Source: Methylocaldum marinum
GTDB lineage: Bacteria > Pseudomonadota > Gammaproteobacteria > Methylococcales > Methylococcaceae
Direction: 5' to 3'
Length of the DNA: 64,000 nucleotides
Assembly (NCBI RefSeq): GCF_003584645.1
Contig: NZ_AP017928.1
Coordinates: 5,717,501 to 5,781,500 of the forward strand
Shown: positions 18,952 through 27,529 of the stretch, one piece after another
Layout of the letters: the number at the start of each line of letters is the position of its first letter
How positions within the stretch are numbered: position 1 is the stretch's first letter
The notes under the pieces: model-generated
Database searches by the model: none
Told to the model about the DNA's origin: nothing
The model's input: only the letters and a program-made list of their open reading frames with translations
Translations under genes and position numbers: made by a program

Positions 18952-19518
18952 ATGTCGGAACACAATCCTTGGAAACTGATCCGCCGTCGGGAGGTCTACG
19001 AGAATCCATGGATTCGCCTGGACGAGGACGAAGTGATCAATCCGTCCGGCGGATTGAGTATCTACGGAAGAATCCATTTCAAAAGCCAGGCTATCGGCAT
19101 CATCCCGATAGATGGTGAGGGCAATACCTGGCTGGTCGGCCAATATCGCTACGTACCCGATGCTTATTTTTGGGAAATCCCCATGGGCGGTTCGCCCGAT
19201 GGGGAAGACATTTTGGAAACGGCAAAGCGCGAGCTCAAGGAGGAGACCGGCTTGACGGCCAAGGACTGGCACCTTTTCATGCATTTGCATACGACGAATT
19301 CCGTTACCGATGAGGAAGGCTATGTTTTCCTTGCGGAGGGCCTGGAGGAGGGTGAGCCGGACTTCGAAGAGACCGAGGCCATCTCCATCAAAAAGCTGCC
19401 TTTACACGAAGCAATACGCATGGTCATGGACGGCGAGATCACCGACTCGATCAGCGCTGCCGGCCTGTTAAAACTCGCTTACCTTAGAAATTTGGTTCCT
19501 CCCGCAATCACCCGTTGA
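18952..19518 (+). CDS. Nudix hydrolase (ADP-ribose/ADP-sugar pyrophosphatase-like)
   Basis: The 188-residue protein carries a complete Nudix box, from GGSPDGE through RELKEETGL, that binds the catalytic metals. The upstream strand FKSQAIGIIPIDGEGNTWLV and the segment QYRYVPDAYFWEIPMGG resemble ADP-ribose pyrophosphatases and NudE/NudF-like enzymes that hydrolyse nucleoside diphosphates linked to another group. Substrate cannot be assigned from sequence alone. It starts 3 bases after hemE, so the two are probably co-transcribed. Confidence 0.9.
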   Translation: MSEHNPWKLIRRREVYENPWIRLDEDEVINPSGGLSIYGRIHFKSQAIGIIPIDGEGNTWLVGQYRYVPDAYFWEIPMGGSPDGEDILETAKRELKEETGLTAKDWHLFMHLHTTNSVTDEEGYVFLAEGLEEGEPDFEETEAISIKKLPLHEAIRMVMDGEITDSISAAGLLKLAYLRNLVPPAITR

Positions 19519-19812
19519 CGCTTTCCCGACTGCTGCGCGGCCATGCTATGGGAATGGTCCGGCTTTTGCCTGTCTTATCGTTGAGCAGCCTGAAGTTGGA
19601 CCGGATTGGGGCGATAGCCTGCATGCGATGATGGCGTCGAGAACCGTAACCGCATCGTGACCGTCCAATTGTTAGCTCGCTTGTCTCCCGGTATGCCGGA
19701 GTCGCAGCTTTCGGACAATTGCTATACTCGAGGAGACATTTCGCGATCGCCTTGTTACCGGGGCGGATTCGTCGCTTTTTTGGGTAGATCCTAGCTCTTG
19801 GGAGGTCTAGAC

Positions 19813-20448
19813 ATGATGGCGCCAGAACACCTCGATGCGAACTTGATTACGGATGTCAACGTCAAGGAATTCTTCAGGGAATCGGTGACTACGGCTTTGT
19901 CGAATCAGAAAGTCGATGCCGGAGAGGATACCGTTTACTACATCGTCAACCTGCTTGCCTATTTTACGCAGGCGGACAAACTGTTTACACATACCGCTGA
20001 CGGCGTGACCTTGCAGCCGCTGGCCCTGATCTATGCAGAAGCCGTTGAGGCGGCAAGCCTCGAAGAGCGGCATCAAATCCTGCGCAGGCTGGGAGACGTG
20101 GCGCTGTTGATCGCCGGTCTTTTTTCCTCCAGCCTCAATCGAAAGCTGGTAGACATCGATTATTACATCGCCATGGGAGGCACTGCCTATGGGTATTTGT
20201 GCGACCTGAACCGCGGCACTCTGCGAGGCAAAGCGTTCTGCGCAATTTTTGGCGAGTTATCGGAAAAGTTTCAAGCTTTCGTAGACGTTCTTTCGGAAGT
20301 CGGCGAAAAGACCCCCATGAATTCGTGCACCGACATCATGCGTCTTTATGAAATCTGGCTCCGAACCGGCAGCAGGCGCGCGGCCGAAAAACTGAGGTCA
20401 CTGGGAATAGAACCGGCTCACGGTTCCATCAGCTACCGGCATAATTGA
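19813..20448 (+). CDS. Conserved protein of unknown function, first of a pair
   Basis: A 211-residue cytoplasmic-looking, mostly helical protein without recognisable motifs. The chosen ATG has GGGAGG seven bases upstream; a TTG 15 bases earlier is in frame but lies before that site. Segments such as VNVKEFFRESVTTALSNQ and DTVYYIVNLLAYFTQADKL suggest a helical bundle. No signal peptide or metal-binding cluster is seen. The upstream gap of about 290 bases contains a TATACT (19723-19728) that could be a -10 box. The gene is followed 13 bases later by a second unknown gene of nearly equal size, so they probably act together. Confidence 0.8.
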   Translation: MMAPEHLDANLITDVNVKEFFRESVTTALSNQKVDAGEDTVYYIVNLLAYFTQADKLFTHTADGVTLQPLALIYAEAVEAASLEERHQILRRLGDVALLIAGLFSSSLNRKLVDIDYYIAMGGTAYGYLCDLNRGTLRGKAFCAIFGELSEKFQAFVDVLSEVGEKTPMNSCTDIMRLYEIWLRTGSRRAAEKLRSLGIEPAHGSISYRHN

Positions 20449-20461
20449 AGGAGGCGCTGCC

Positions 20462-21115
20462 ATGCGCCTAAATGTCCTGCAGAAACTGCTGGAACGTATC
20501 TACCGCGTTGAAGTGCCTCTCGATGTCGAGGATTTCTTGATCACCGATCCGGATCTCGCGCGGCGTTTGGATACGAGTGTCAATCCCCGCGAGAGCAAAG
20601 AGAAACTCCTGGTTTCTCAAGAGGACGATCACCTCGATCTCGCACTTTTTCTGGACGCCTCAGTATTGGCCCGCCTCTCCGACGATAATCCGCTGGTGAG
20701 TCTTCACTCCGAGAATTTCGTCGATTTTCTACTCGCGGTGGAAGGGGTCAGTCACTTTTTATATCTCATTTGGAATGCCGGCGTTGAGCGCAGCGTTACG
20801 CTGATGGAATTGGAGATGCAGGCCGAGGTGGATAAATTCGTGACTGCGGCTTCTCTCTGGAAACGCCAGGGCAAGAACCTCATACCTTCGAAACTTCGAT
20901 ATTGCCTGTTCGATGCAGCGGATTACGACGCGGCTCTGGATCAGGTGCAGCGGCAACGCTACGAAGATGCCAGCCATTATGCCGGCAAGTATTGCTTGGG
21001 CTTGGAAACCCGCTATCTGGCCAAGGCACGGGCGACGGAAATGATGGAAGAACTTCGCCGGTTTTATCGGCTTACGCAGGGTGAAAAGATTCGGCTGATC
21101 GAATCGGTCGCTTGA
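20462..21115 (+). CDS. Conserved protein of unknown function, second of a pair
   Basis: A 217-residue protein with AAGGAGG upstream of its ATG, 13 bases after its partner. It is acidic in the N-terminal half (VEDFLITDPDLARRLD, SQEDDHLDLALFLD) and basic and aromatic in the C-terminal half (KARATEMMEELRRFYRL). The middle FLLAVEGVSHFLYLIWNAG is hydrophobic but too short and polar to be a clear membrane span. I do not recognise the family. Being paired with the preceding gene suggests a two-protein complex, but nothing shows its job. Confidence 0.8.
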   Translation: MRLNVLQKLLERIYRVEVPLDVEDFLITDPDLARRLDTSVNPRESKEKLLVSQEDDHLDLALFLDASVLARLSDDNPLVSLHSENFVDFLLAVEGVSHFLYLIWNAGVERSVTLMELEMQAEVDKFVTAASLWKRQGKNLIPSKLRYCLFDAADYDAALDQVQRQRYEDASHYAGKYCLGLETRYLAKARATEMMEELRRFYRLTQGEKIRLIESVA

Positions 21116-21221
21116 TGTGACTGATGAAGAATTCAAAGAAGATCCGCAGCGACCATTGCAAGCGAAAGCCATCCAATCCATGCATAACCGGTTCGGTTTA
21201 TGGCTTGGCCATTCAGCGCAG

Positions 21222-21251
21222 AAACGAAAAAGCCCGGTAATGGACCGGGCT
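21222..21251 (-). terminator. Rho-independent terminator of tRNA-Leu
   Basis: Read on the minus strand, an 8-bp stem (21244-21251 with 21231-21238, AGCCCGGT/ACCGGGCT) with a 5-base loop is followed by a T-rich run. It lies about 80 bases downstream of the tRNA on the same strand and also faces the end of the preceding plus-strand gene. Confidence 0.8.
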
Positions 21252-21330
21252 CCTCTCCGCGTTATCTCTATAAGGCCCACAGACGTTTTCGTCTATCGAC
21301 TTCGGTCTGACAACGTCTTAAGTTTTTAAG

Positions 21331-21417
21331 TGGTGCCGAGGGCGAGAATCGAACTCGCACTTGGTTTCCCAAACCAGATTTTGAGTCTGGCGCGTCTACC
21401 AGTTTCGCCACCTCGGC
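21331..21417 (-). tRNA. leuX: tRNA-Leu (CAA anticodon)
   Basis: An 87-nt tRNA with an encoded CCA end (21331-21333). The acceptor stem starts GCCGAGG and pairs with CCTCGGC. The anticodon loop is CTCAAAA with anticodon CAA (plus-strand 21381-21383), reading UUG. A long class II variable arm (TGGTTTGGGAAACCA region) is present, as expected for leucine, and the T loop is GTTCGATTC. It is divergent from queA, which starts about 80 bases away. The gene symbol follows the E. coli CAA isoacceptor and is approximate. Confidence 0.95.
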
Positions 21418-21500
21418 GCGAAAGCAGGCGAATTATAAAGAAATCCGTTTCAAAAAGCCACATACTGCATTCTTGTTTCCCCCCTTGGTACGATTGGTCA

Positions 21501-22535
21501 ATGCGCAAGAGTGATTTCTTTTTCGAACTGCCCGAACATCTGATCGCCCAATATCCATTACCCGAGCGTAGCGCGAGTCGAATGCTGTGTCTGGACGGAA
21601 CGACGGGCAGAATTGATGATCGTATGTTTATCGAGTTGCCGGAGTTGGTCCGTCCGGGAGACATTCTGGTATTTAACGACACGAAAGTGATGCCGGCACG
21701 GTTGTTCGGACGCAAGGCGTCCGGCGGCAGGGTGGAGATCTTGATCGAACGGGTGCTCGACTCGAATTCATGCTTGGCACACGTGCGCGCGAGCAAGGCT
21801 CCGAAAACGGGAACTGAACTCCTTCTGGACGGCGGTTTTCGATGCGTGGTCATGGGACGGAAAGACGATTTGTTCCTGCTGATGGTTCTCGATGGTCGGA
21901 CGGTCGATGAGGTTTTGAACGCGGTCGGCCATATTCCCCTGCCACCCTATATCGATCGGCCGGATTCCGTGTCCGATTGGGAGCGTTATCAGACCGTGTT
22001 TGCAAAGGCGTCGGGAGCCGTGGCGGCACCTACCGCCGGGTTGCATTTCGACGAAGCTATGCTCGAGCGGCTGGCGGAGAAAGGCGTTGAGCAAGCTTTC
22101 GTGACGCTCCATGTGGGCAGTGGCACGTTCCAGCCTTTGAGAGTGGATGAACTGGCCCAGCACAGAATGCATTCGGAGCTCTGCGAGGTCAGTCCGGCGG
22201 TGGTGGCAAAAATTAACGAGATTCGGCAGCGCGGCGGACGGGTGATTGCCGTCGGAACGACGGTGGTGAGAGCCTTGGAAGCGGCCTCGCTCGAAGGAAC
22301 TCTAATGCCGAATAAGGCCGAAACGAACCTCTTTATTCGTCCGGGTTTTCAGTTTCGCTGTGTCGATGCTATGGTGACCAATTTCCACCTCCCGGAATCC
22401 ACCCTATTGGTCCTGGTATGCGCTTTTGCCGGATATTCCGAGGTTTTGACGGCTTATCGGCATGCCGTAGAGCGCAGTTATCGGTTTTTCAGCTACGGTG
22501 ATGCAATGTTTGTCACCCGCAAGCCGTATTCATAA
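21501..22535 (+). CDS. queA: S-adenosylmethionine:tRNA ribosyltransferase-isomerase
   Basis: Transfers and isomerises the ribosyl moiety of SAM onto preQ1 in tRNA to make epoxyqueuosine. The ATG at 21501 gives 344 residues with the typical N-terminus FFFELPEHLIAQYPLPER. An open frame extends left through the tRNA gene but is not coding. Family segments include GDILVFNDTKVMPARLFG, APTAGLHFDEAMLERL and FHLPESTLLVLVCAFAG. tgt is not in the next positions, although it often follows queA. Confidence 0.96.
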   Translation: MRKSDFFFELPEHLIAQYPLPERSASRMLCLDGTTGRIDDRMFIELPELVRPGDILVFNDTKVMPARLFGRKASGGRVEILIERVLDSNSCLAHVRASKAPKTGTELLLDGGFRCVVMGRKDDLFLLMVLDGRTVDEVLNAVGHIPLPPYIDRPDSVSDWERYQTVFAKASGAVAAPTAGLHFDEAMLERLAEKGVEQAFVTLHVGSGTFQPLRVDELAQHRMHSELCEVSPAVVAKINEIRQRGGRVIAVGTTVVRALEAASLEGTLMPNKAETNLFIRPGFQFRCVDAMVTNFHLPESTLLVLVCAFAGYSEVLTAYRHAVERSYRFFSYGDAMFVTRKPYS

Positions 22536-22575
22536 CCGAGAATGTCCGAATCACCAATTCTTACGTGGAACAGGA

Positions 22576-23682
22576 ATGGTCGCCAAGACATCCGACCTTC
22601 TTAAACAGTTCAGCCCGGGGCGAATCCTGTTACCCGTTATTCTGGGATTGGGCATCGTCGGATACACACTGTATGGCGAGCTGGTCAAGAGCGAACTTCC
22701 GATTGGGGAGGCGCTGAACCGATTTGCATGGACCTCGCGTTCGGTTTGGTGGATCGCTTTAGCGTTTCTCATGATGATGCTGCGCGATTTCGGCTACCTC
22801 TGGCAGTTGCGCATTCTGACCGATCGTAAGCTGGGGTGGCGGACCAGCCTCGAAATCGTTCTCCTTTGGGATTTCTTTGCTGCGGTTTCGCCATCCATGG
22901 TCGGCGGAGCCGCCGTGGCGGTTTTTATGCTGGTCAAGGAACAAATCAGCATCGGCCGCAGCACTGCAATCGTATTCACAACGGTTTTTCTCGATCAGGT
23001 GTTCTATACGTCGCTTCCCTTTTTTGCGAGCCTTTTCGTTCCTCAAGCCGAGATTTTCGCACCCTTGGAATACGTTCGGTCGGAACTGCTGGGAACCAGC
23101 ATGATGGTCGGGTTCTGGATCGCCTGGGGCGGACTGGTGGTTTACTTGTTACTGCTGATCGGGGCCTTGTTCGTTGCGCCGCACTGGATCAACTGGTGGC
23201 TGACCCGGCTGTTCATGCTGCCAATGTTCCGCTTCTGGCGCGCACGAGGCTTGCACATGGTCAACGACCTGCTAACGGCCTCGCGCGATTTGCGGGACAG
23301 GAAATCGATTTTCTGGTTCCAGGTTTGGATGGCGACATCGCTCGCGTGGATAGGGCGGTACCTGGTCGTGAACTGTGTTCTCGCGGCTTTTTCGCCGATG
23401 CCGATGAGCTTGATCGATCATCTGCTCGCCATAGGCCGGCAGGCGGTCTTATGGATTATTATGGTACTTTCTCCGACGCCCGGAAGTGCGGGTGTCGCCG
23501 AACTCGGCTTCTCCTGGCTTTTCGGGGATTTCGTTCCGGCCGGCGTTGCCCTGGGTCTGGCTGTTCTCTGGCGACTGGTTAGCTACTATCCGTATTTGAT
23601 CATCGGTGTGCCGGTAATGACGCGCTGGGTCAGGCGGGTGTACGGCACCGATGTCCGGAAGCCGCAAATCGGTATTGAGTGA
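22576..23682 (+). CDS. Flippase-like/lysylphosphatidylglycerol-synthase-type membrane protein
   Basis: Integral membrane protein of about 368 residues with roughly eight hydrophobic segments. It resembles the UPF0104/AglD flippase-like domain: MMMLRDFGYLWQLRIL, the Gly/Ala-rich SPSMVGGAAVAVFMLVKE and the C-terminal SPTPGSAGVAELGF. The last motif is shared with LPG synthase transmembrane domains and with polyprenyl or lipid carriers. There is no attached glycosyltransferase or acyltransferase domain. The ATG at 22576 lies behind GGAAC; an earlier ATG overlaps the queA end. The substrate is unknown. Confidence 0.78.
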   Translation: MVAKTSDLLKQFSPGRILLPVILGLGIVGYTLYGELVKSELPIGEALNRFAWTSRSVWWIALAFLMMMLRDFGYLWQLRILTDRKLGWRTSLEIVLLWDFFAAVSPSMVGGAAVAVFMLVKEQISIGRSTAIVFTTVFLDQVFYTSLPFFASLFVPQAEIFAPLEYVRSELLGTSMMVGFWIAWGGLVVYLLLLIGALFVAPHWINWWLTRLFMLPMFRFWRARGLHMVNDLLTASRDLRDRKSIFWFQVWMATSLAWIGRYLVVNCVLAAFSPMPMSLIDHLLAIGRQAVLWIIMVLSPTPGSAGVAELGFSWLFGDFVPAGVALGLAVLWRLVSYYPYLIIGVPVMTRWVRRVYGTDVRKPQIGIE

Positions 23683-23689
23683 GCTTCAA

Positions 23690-24100
23690 ATGTTTGAATT
23701 GCACCCGCGCTTGTCCCAGGATTGCATTCAATTGGGGCGTTTCCCTCTATGCCGGCTTTTGTTGATGAACGAGAGCCGTTTTCCGTGGTTTATTCTCGTT
23801 CCGGAGCGGAAAAATGTCTGCGAAATCTATCAGGTGACTGAAGTCATGAAATGCAGGGCCGGCTGCGGCGCCTGCTGCATCGCCATATCCATCTCCAGCC
23901 CCATTCCCGGAATGCCGGAAGGCAAGCCGGCGGGGGTTCGGTGTGTCCATTTGACCGATGATTTCCGTTGCGCGATCTGGGGGCATCCAGACCGGCCGGT
24001 TTGCTGTGCCGGTCTTAGGCCGGCTCCGGAGATGTGCGGGACGAATCGCGACGAGGCGCAGATCTATTTGCGCTGGTTGGAAAAAGCGACCAGCCCCTAG
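23690..24100 (+). CDS. HIT-protein N-terminal remnant joined in frame to a YkgJ-type cysteine cluster protein
   Basis: The first ~49 residues (MFELHPRLSQDCIQLG through LVPERKNVCEIYQ) match the start of a small HIT-family protein of about 140 residues, but the HIT active-site part is absent. The frame then continues into a complete YkgJ-like protein from Met53 (MKCRAGCGACCIAIS) with C-x3-C-x2-C and CVHL, CAIW, CCAG cysteines, probably a metal or FeS-type zinc/iron cluster. An ATG at 23846 with AGGTGA 9 bases upstream could start the YkgJ part alone (84 residues, close to the usual size). Either the cell makes a fusion or only YkgJ is translated as a functional protein. Confidence 0.75.
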   Translation: MFELHPRLSQDCIQLGRFPLCRLLLMNESRFPWFILVPERKNVCEIYQVTEVMKCRAGCGACCIAISISSPIPGMPEGKPAGVRCVHLTDDFRCAIWGHPDRPVCCAGLRPAPEMCGTNRDEAQIYLRWLEKATSP

Positions 24101-24188
24101 ATTTGCGCGTCGTTGACTTTGTGGCGTGAAGCTATTTTCGTCTCACGATTCCGCGCGCAATTCGTAGCCGGCTCCTGAGCGGTTTTTC

Positions 24189-25058
24189 TTATGCTCCGAG
24201 CCTTGTGCGGCCACTCCAGTCCTTTGCGAACTGCCAGGCGACACGGCCGCTGCGGGAGCCGCGTTGAAGGGCGAAACGCAGAGCTTCGGCGCGTACCGTT
24301 TCCCAGTCGTTCAAAGGTGTTTGGAACCTGTCCAGCCAGTAACGGACAATGTCCAGGAATTGGTCCTGATTGAACGGGTAAAAAGACAGCCATAGCCCGA
24401 AGCGTTCGGACAGCGAAATCTTTTCCTCCACCGCTTCGCCCTGATGAATTTCGCCTTCGACCTGGCGAGCCAGCAGGTTTTCCTCGTGATACTCGGGCAA
24501 CAGATGGCGCCGGTTGGAGGTGGCATAGATCAGTACGTTTGCCGGCGGCGCGCTGAAGGAGCCCTCCAGCGTGGATTTCAAAGCCTTGTAGCCGGCGTCG
24601 TCCGCTTCGAACGAAAGATCGTCGCTGAACAGTATGAATTTCTCCGGACGCAGATAGAGCAGATCCAGGATGTCCGGCAATTCGACCAGATGCCGCCGGT
24701 CGACCTCGATGACCCGCAGTCCGTCGGCGGCATATTCGTTGAGGAGAGCCTTGATGAGAGAGGATTTGCCGGTTCCTTTCGAGCCCCAGAGCAAGGCGTT
24801 GTTGGCTGGCAGTCCCCGGATGAATTGCCGGGTGTTGCGGTCCAGTTCGCACTTTTGCCGATCGACGCACAGGATGTCGGCCAAAGCTAGCCGGTGCGGG
24901 TTACGGATGTGCTGCAAAGAGGGCGCATGACCGGTACCTCGCCAGCGAAAGGCAATGGCGCCGGCCCAGTCGGGATCCGCCGGGGCCGAGGGTATTTGCC
25001 TTTCGAGCCGATCCAGCAGTTCGGATGCCCGAGCGATTAATCGTGCGAGTGCTTCCAT
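24189..25058 (-). CDS. DUF815 family P-loop ATPase
   Basis: A 289-residue AAA-type ATPase. It has Walker A GSKGTGKSSL (about residue 92), Walker B-like FILFSDDLSFE and the sensor-1-like IYATSNRRHLLPE, all typical of the DUF815 family. The biochemical role of that family is not established. The N-terminal ~80 residues form a helical region (ARLIARASELLDRLERQ). It lies 15 bases after the DEAD-box helicase on the same strand and is probably co-transcribed with it. It converges with the YkgJ gene. Confidence 0.88.
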   Translation of the reverse strand: MEALARLIARASELLDRLERQIPSAPADPDWAGAIAFRWRGTGHAPSLQHIRNPHRLALADILCVDRQKCELDRNTRQFIRGLPANNALLWGSKGTGKSSLIKALLNEYAADGLRVIEVDRRHLVELPDILDLLYLRPEKFILFSDDLSFEADDAGYKALKSTLEGSFSAPPANVLIYATSNRRHLLPEYHEENLLARQVEGEIHQGEAVEEKISLSERFGLWLSFYPFNQDQFLDIVRYWLDRFQTPLNDWETVRAEALRFALQRGSRSGRVAWQFAKDWSGRTRLGA

Positions 25059-25073
25059 AGGCGTACGGTCCGT

Positions 25074-26819
25074 TTAGGGTTGGGCTTTCTTTGGGCGGCG
25101 TTTTGCCGCCGGTTTGTCCTGCTCCGAGGCTTTTGGTTTTGCGTGTTTTCGTTCGCCTGACTTCGCGGGCTTCTTGCTTGGTTGCTGTCGCCCGCCGTCC
25201 TCGACCAATTGTAAGTTGAGGCGCTGGTTTCTTACCCAGGTTTTCTTTAGCCGCTTGAAGAAATCGTCCGGCAGATCGGCAGGAAGCTCCACTGTGCTGT
25301 AGGTATCGAACAGCTTGATCTGGCCGATCAGCCGGGAGGAAAGTCCGGTTTCGTTCGCGATCGCGCCGACGATGTCCTTGGGTTGTACGCTGTGCTCCCG
25401 CCCGACGTCGATGGTGTAGCGCAGCATGCCGCCTTCCGGGGACTTTTTTTCCCGACGGTGTTCGCGTGCCGGTTCGAACGCAGGAAGTTCCGGTTCCTCG
25501 GGCGCTTCCAGGGGACGCTCGCGGTGCATGAGATACGCGAGGGCGGCGGCTATGTCTGCGGGATCGCCGATTTCCTCGGAAATCAGTTTGTCCACCAACT
25601 CCCGATAAAAACCCACATCCTCGTCGTCCAGGGTCTGGACCAACTGAGCCTTGAACTGCTCGATGCGACGGTCGGCGATATCCTGCAGGGTCGGCAGTCG
25701 CATCTGCGGTATGGGTTGCCGAGTAGTCTGCTCGATGGCGCGCAGCATGCGGCGCTCGCGCGGGGAAACGAACAAGATTGCCTTGCCTTTGCGCCCGGCT
25801 CGCCCGGTGCGCCCGATGCGGTGGATATAGGCTTCGCTGTCGTAGGGAATATCGTAATTCACCACGTGGGTAATGCGTTCCACGTCCAATCCGCGGGCCG
25901 CAACGTCGGTGGCCACGACGATATCCAGGGCATTCTTCTTCAAGCGGTCGATGACTTTTTCGCGCAAGACCTGGCTCATGTCCCCGTTCAGGGCCGCGGC
26001 CTCATATCCGCGGGCTTCCAGTTTTTCGGCCAATTCCACCGTTTCGGTCTTGGTGCGAACGAAGATGATCATGGCATCGAAGTCTTCCACGTCGAGAATG
26101 CGGGTCAGGGCTTCGAGCTTTTGTACGCCCGAGACCAGCCAGTATTGCTGGCTGATGGCTTCGACCGTGGCGGTCTTCGCCTTGATTTTGACTTCCGCCG
26201 CATGGTTGAGATGACGATCGGCGATTTTGCGTATGACTGTCGGCATGGTGGCCGAAAACAGCGCGATCTGGCGAGTCGGAGGGGTTTGCTCCAGGATCCA
26301 TTCGACGTCCTCGATGAAACCCATGCGCAGCATTTCGTCGGCTTCGTCGAGAACGAGTGTGGTCAAATGATCCAAAGACAAGGTTCCGCGGCGGAGATGA
26401 TCCATGACCCGTCCCGGCGTACCCACGATGACGTGAACGCCGCGGGCCAGCTGCCGCAGCTGCGATCCCATGCCCTGGCCGCCGTAAACCGGCAGAATGT
26501 GAAAACCTTCGAGATGTCGGGCGTACGTTTGAAATGCCTCTGCCACCTGGATGGCGAGCTCCCTGGTAGGCGCGAGTACCAGTGCTTGGGGCACGCGCTT
26601 GGAAAGATCGATCCGGCTCAATATGGGAATCGCGAAAGCCGCGGTTTTTCCGGTGCCGGTTTGAGCCTGTCCGAGCAGATCCCGACCTTCCAGCAGGTGT
26701 GGAATGCTTTCGGCCTGGATGGGCGACGGGGCTTCGTAACCGATTTCTCGGAGTGCCTGCAGGATGGGCGGGGAGAGGGATAATTGTTCGAAAGACGTTG
26801 CTGAATTGAGCGATGTCAT
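25074..26819 (-). CDS. deaD: DEAD-box RNA helicase (DeaD/CsdA type)
   Basis: ATP-dependent RNA helicase of 581 residues, likely acting in ribosome assembly or mRNA turnover, often in cold. It has the Q motif around PSPIQAESIPHL, Walker A AQTGTGKT, PTRELAIQ, DEADEM, SAT, and the second RecA domain with TDVAARGLDVERI and HRIGRTGRAGRKG. After a variable linker (about 430-460) comes an RRM-like DbpA/CsdA RNA-binding domain (YTIDVGREHSVQPKDIVGAI). The tail is rich in Lys, Pro and Gln and is probably disordered, binding RNA. The length and tail fit DeaD better than RhlB or SrmB. Confidence 0.93.
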   Translation of the reverse strand: MTSLNSATSFEQLSLSPPILQALREIGYEAPSPIQAESIPHLLEGRDLLGQAQTGTGKTAAFAIPILSRIDLSKRVPQALVLAPTRELAIQVAEAFQTYARHLEGFHILPVYGGQGMGSQLRQLARGVHVIVGTPGRVMDHLRRGTLSLDHLTTLVLDEADEMLRMGFIEDVEWILEQTPPTRQIALFSATMPTVIRKIADRHLNHAAEVKIKAKTATVEAISQQYWLVSGVQKLEALTRILDVEDFDAMIIFVRTKTETVELAEKLEARGYEAAALNGDMSQVLREKVIDRLKKNALDIVVATDVAARGLDVERITHVVNYDIPYDSEAYIHRIGRTGRAGRKGKAILFVSPRERRMLRAIEQTTRQPIPQMRLPTLQDIADRRIEQFKAQLVQTLDDEDVGFYRELVDKLISEEIGDPADIAAALAYLMHRERPLEAPEEPELPAFEPAREHRREKKSPEGGMLRYTIDVGREHSVQPKDIVGAIANETGLSSRLIGQIKLFDTYSTVELPADLPDDFFKRLKKTWVRNQRLNLQLVEDGGRQQPSKKPAKSGERKHAKPKASEQDKPAAKRRPKKAQP

Positions 26820-26910
26820 GTGTTCGTAAAGCTATTGTGGCGATGATCGGTGTACGATGTGACGGTTTCTTTTTACCGGCGTTCCGGCTTTTGAGCTTGG
26901 GAGAGCGTTG

Positions 26911-27257
26911 ATGCTTAAAATTTGCGGTTTTCCTGTCAGCAGTTATTGCAAAAAGGTCAAGCTGGTTGTTTTGGAAAGAGGCATCGAATTAGAAGAGCAA
27001 GCGGTAAATCCGTTCCGTGAAGTAGCGATTCTGCATTTCGAACGCGATGTGGCGAGCGTCGTCCGACGCATTTAAGGAGAGGCATTCTTCGCCGGTCCGG
27101 TCTCGGATGCGGTCAAATCGAGTTAAGGGAAAGGGTCGATATGGGCATCGACACGTTCAATCGCCTCGCGAAATTCTCTCCCTGCATTGCCGGCGACCGC
27201 TTCACGGCGGCCGATCGAGCCCTTTGGCTCAGTTTCGGTTTACTGTCATCCGCCACT
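26911..27257 (+). pseudogene. Glutathione S-transferase pseudogene
   Basis: A decayed GST. It starts at an ATG (26911) with the thioredoxin-like N-terminus MLKICGFPVSSYCKKVK, reads 54 codons and stops at TAA (27073). About 37 residues in, the sequence jumps from the N-terminal domain (ELEEQAVNPF) to a C-terminal-domain segment, so the middle is deleted. In the same frame after the stop comes GEAFFAGPVSDAVKSS and another stop. A shifted frame then gives GIDTFNRLAKFSPCIAGDRF and FTAADRALWLSFGLLSSAT, recognisable as the GST C-terminal domain. The end coincides with the left edge of a small inverted-repeat element. At least two stops, one frameshift and a deletion show it is dead. Confidence 0.8.
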
Positions 27258-27374
27258 TAAGGAAACTCTGATTAAGTCTCCAACTCGGAGAAGCGACCTA
27301 TGCAACTGATTGATCCAACAGGCCCTCACCCAGCCCTCTCCTAGAGGGAGAGGGCTTGTCCAGAGTTTCCTTAA
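27257..27374. mobile_element. MITE-like 118-bp element with perfect 14-bp terminal inverted repeats
   Basis: The ends are TTAAGGAAACTCTG (27257-27270) and its exact reverse complement (27361-27374), with TTAA at both edges, as expected for a small non-autonomous transposon using a TA or TTAA target. Inside, 27312-27350 holds a GC-rich palindrome of the type CCCTCTCC-AGGGAGAGGG, a repeat commonly scattered in proteobacterial genomes. There is no coding capacity. It sits precisely where the GST pseudogene loses its similarity. Confidence 0.7.
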
Positions 27375-27529
27375 CGGATTTACGGTGAGGATTTCTTGCG
27401 GAAAATCACCGGCGCCGCCGATTATACGAGTTTGATGGAGTCTCGTCCGCACGCTCGGAAAATGGCGGCGGATCGAACTGCCGTCATATCCGCATTGTTT
27501 GTGAAGAAATAACCGTGTCCTTTTTGGAC

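Noticed and set aside
25383..26783. A long open reading frame on the plus strand opposite the DEAD-box helicase
   Set aside because: It is antisense to a well-matched helicase gene, has no recognisable motif and results from GC-rich codon bias.
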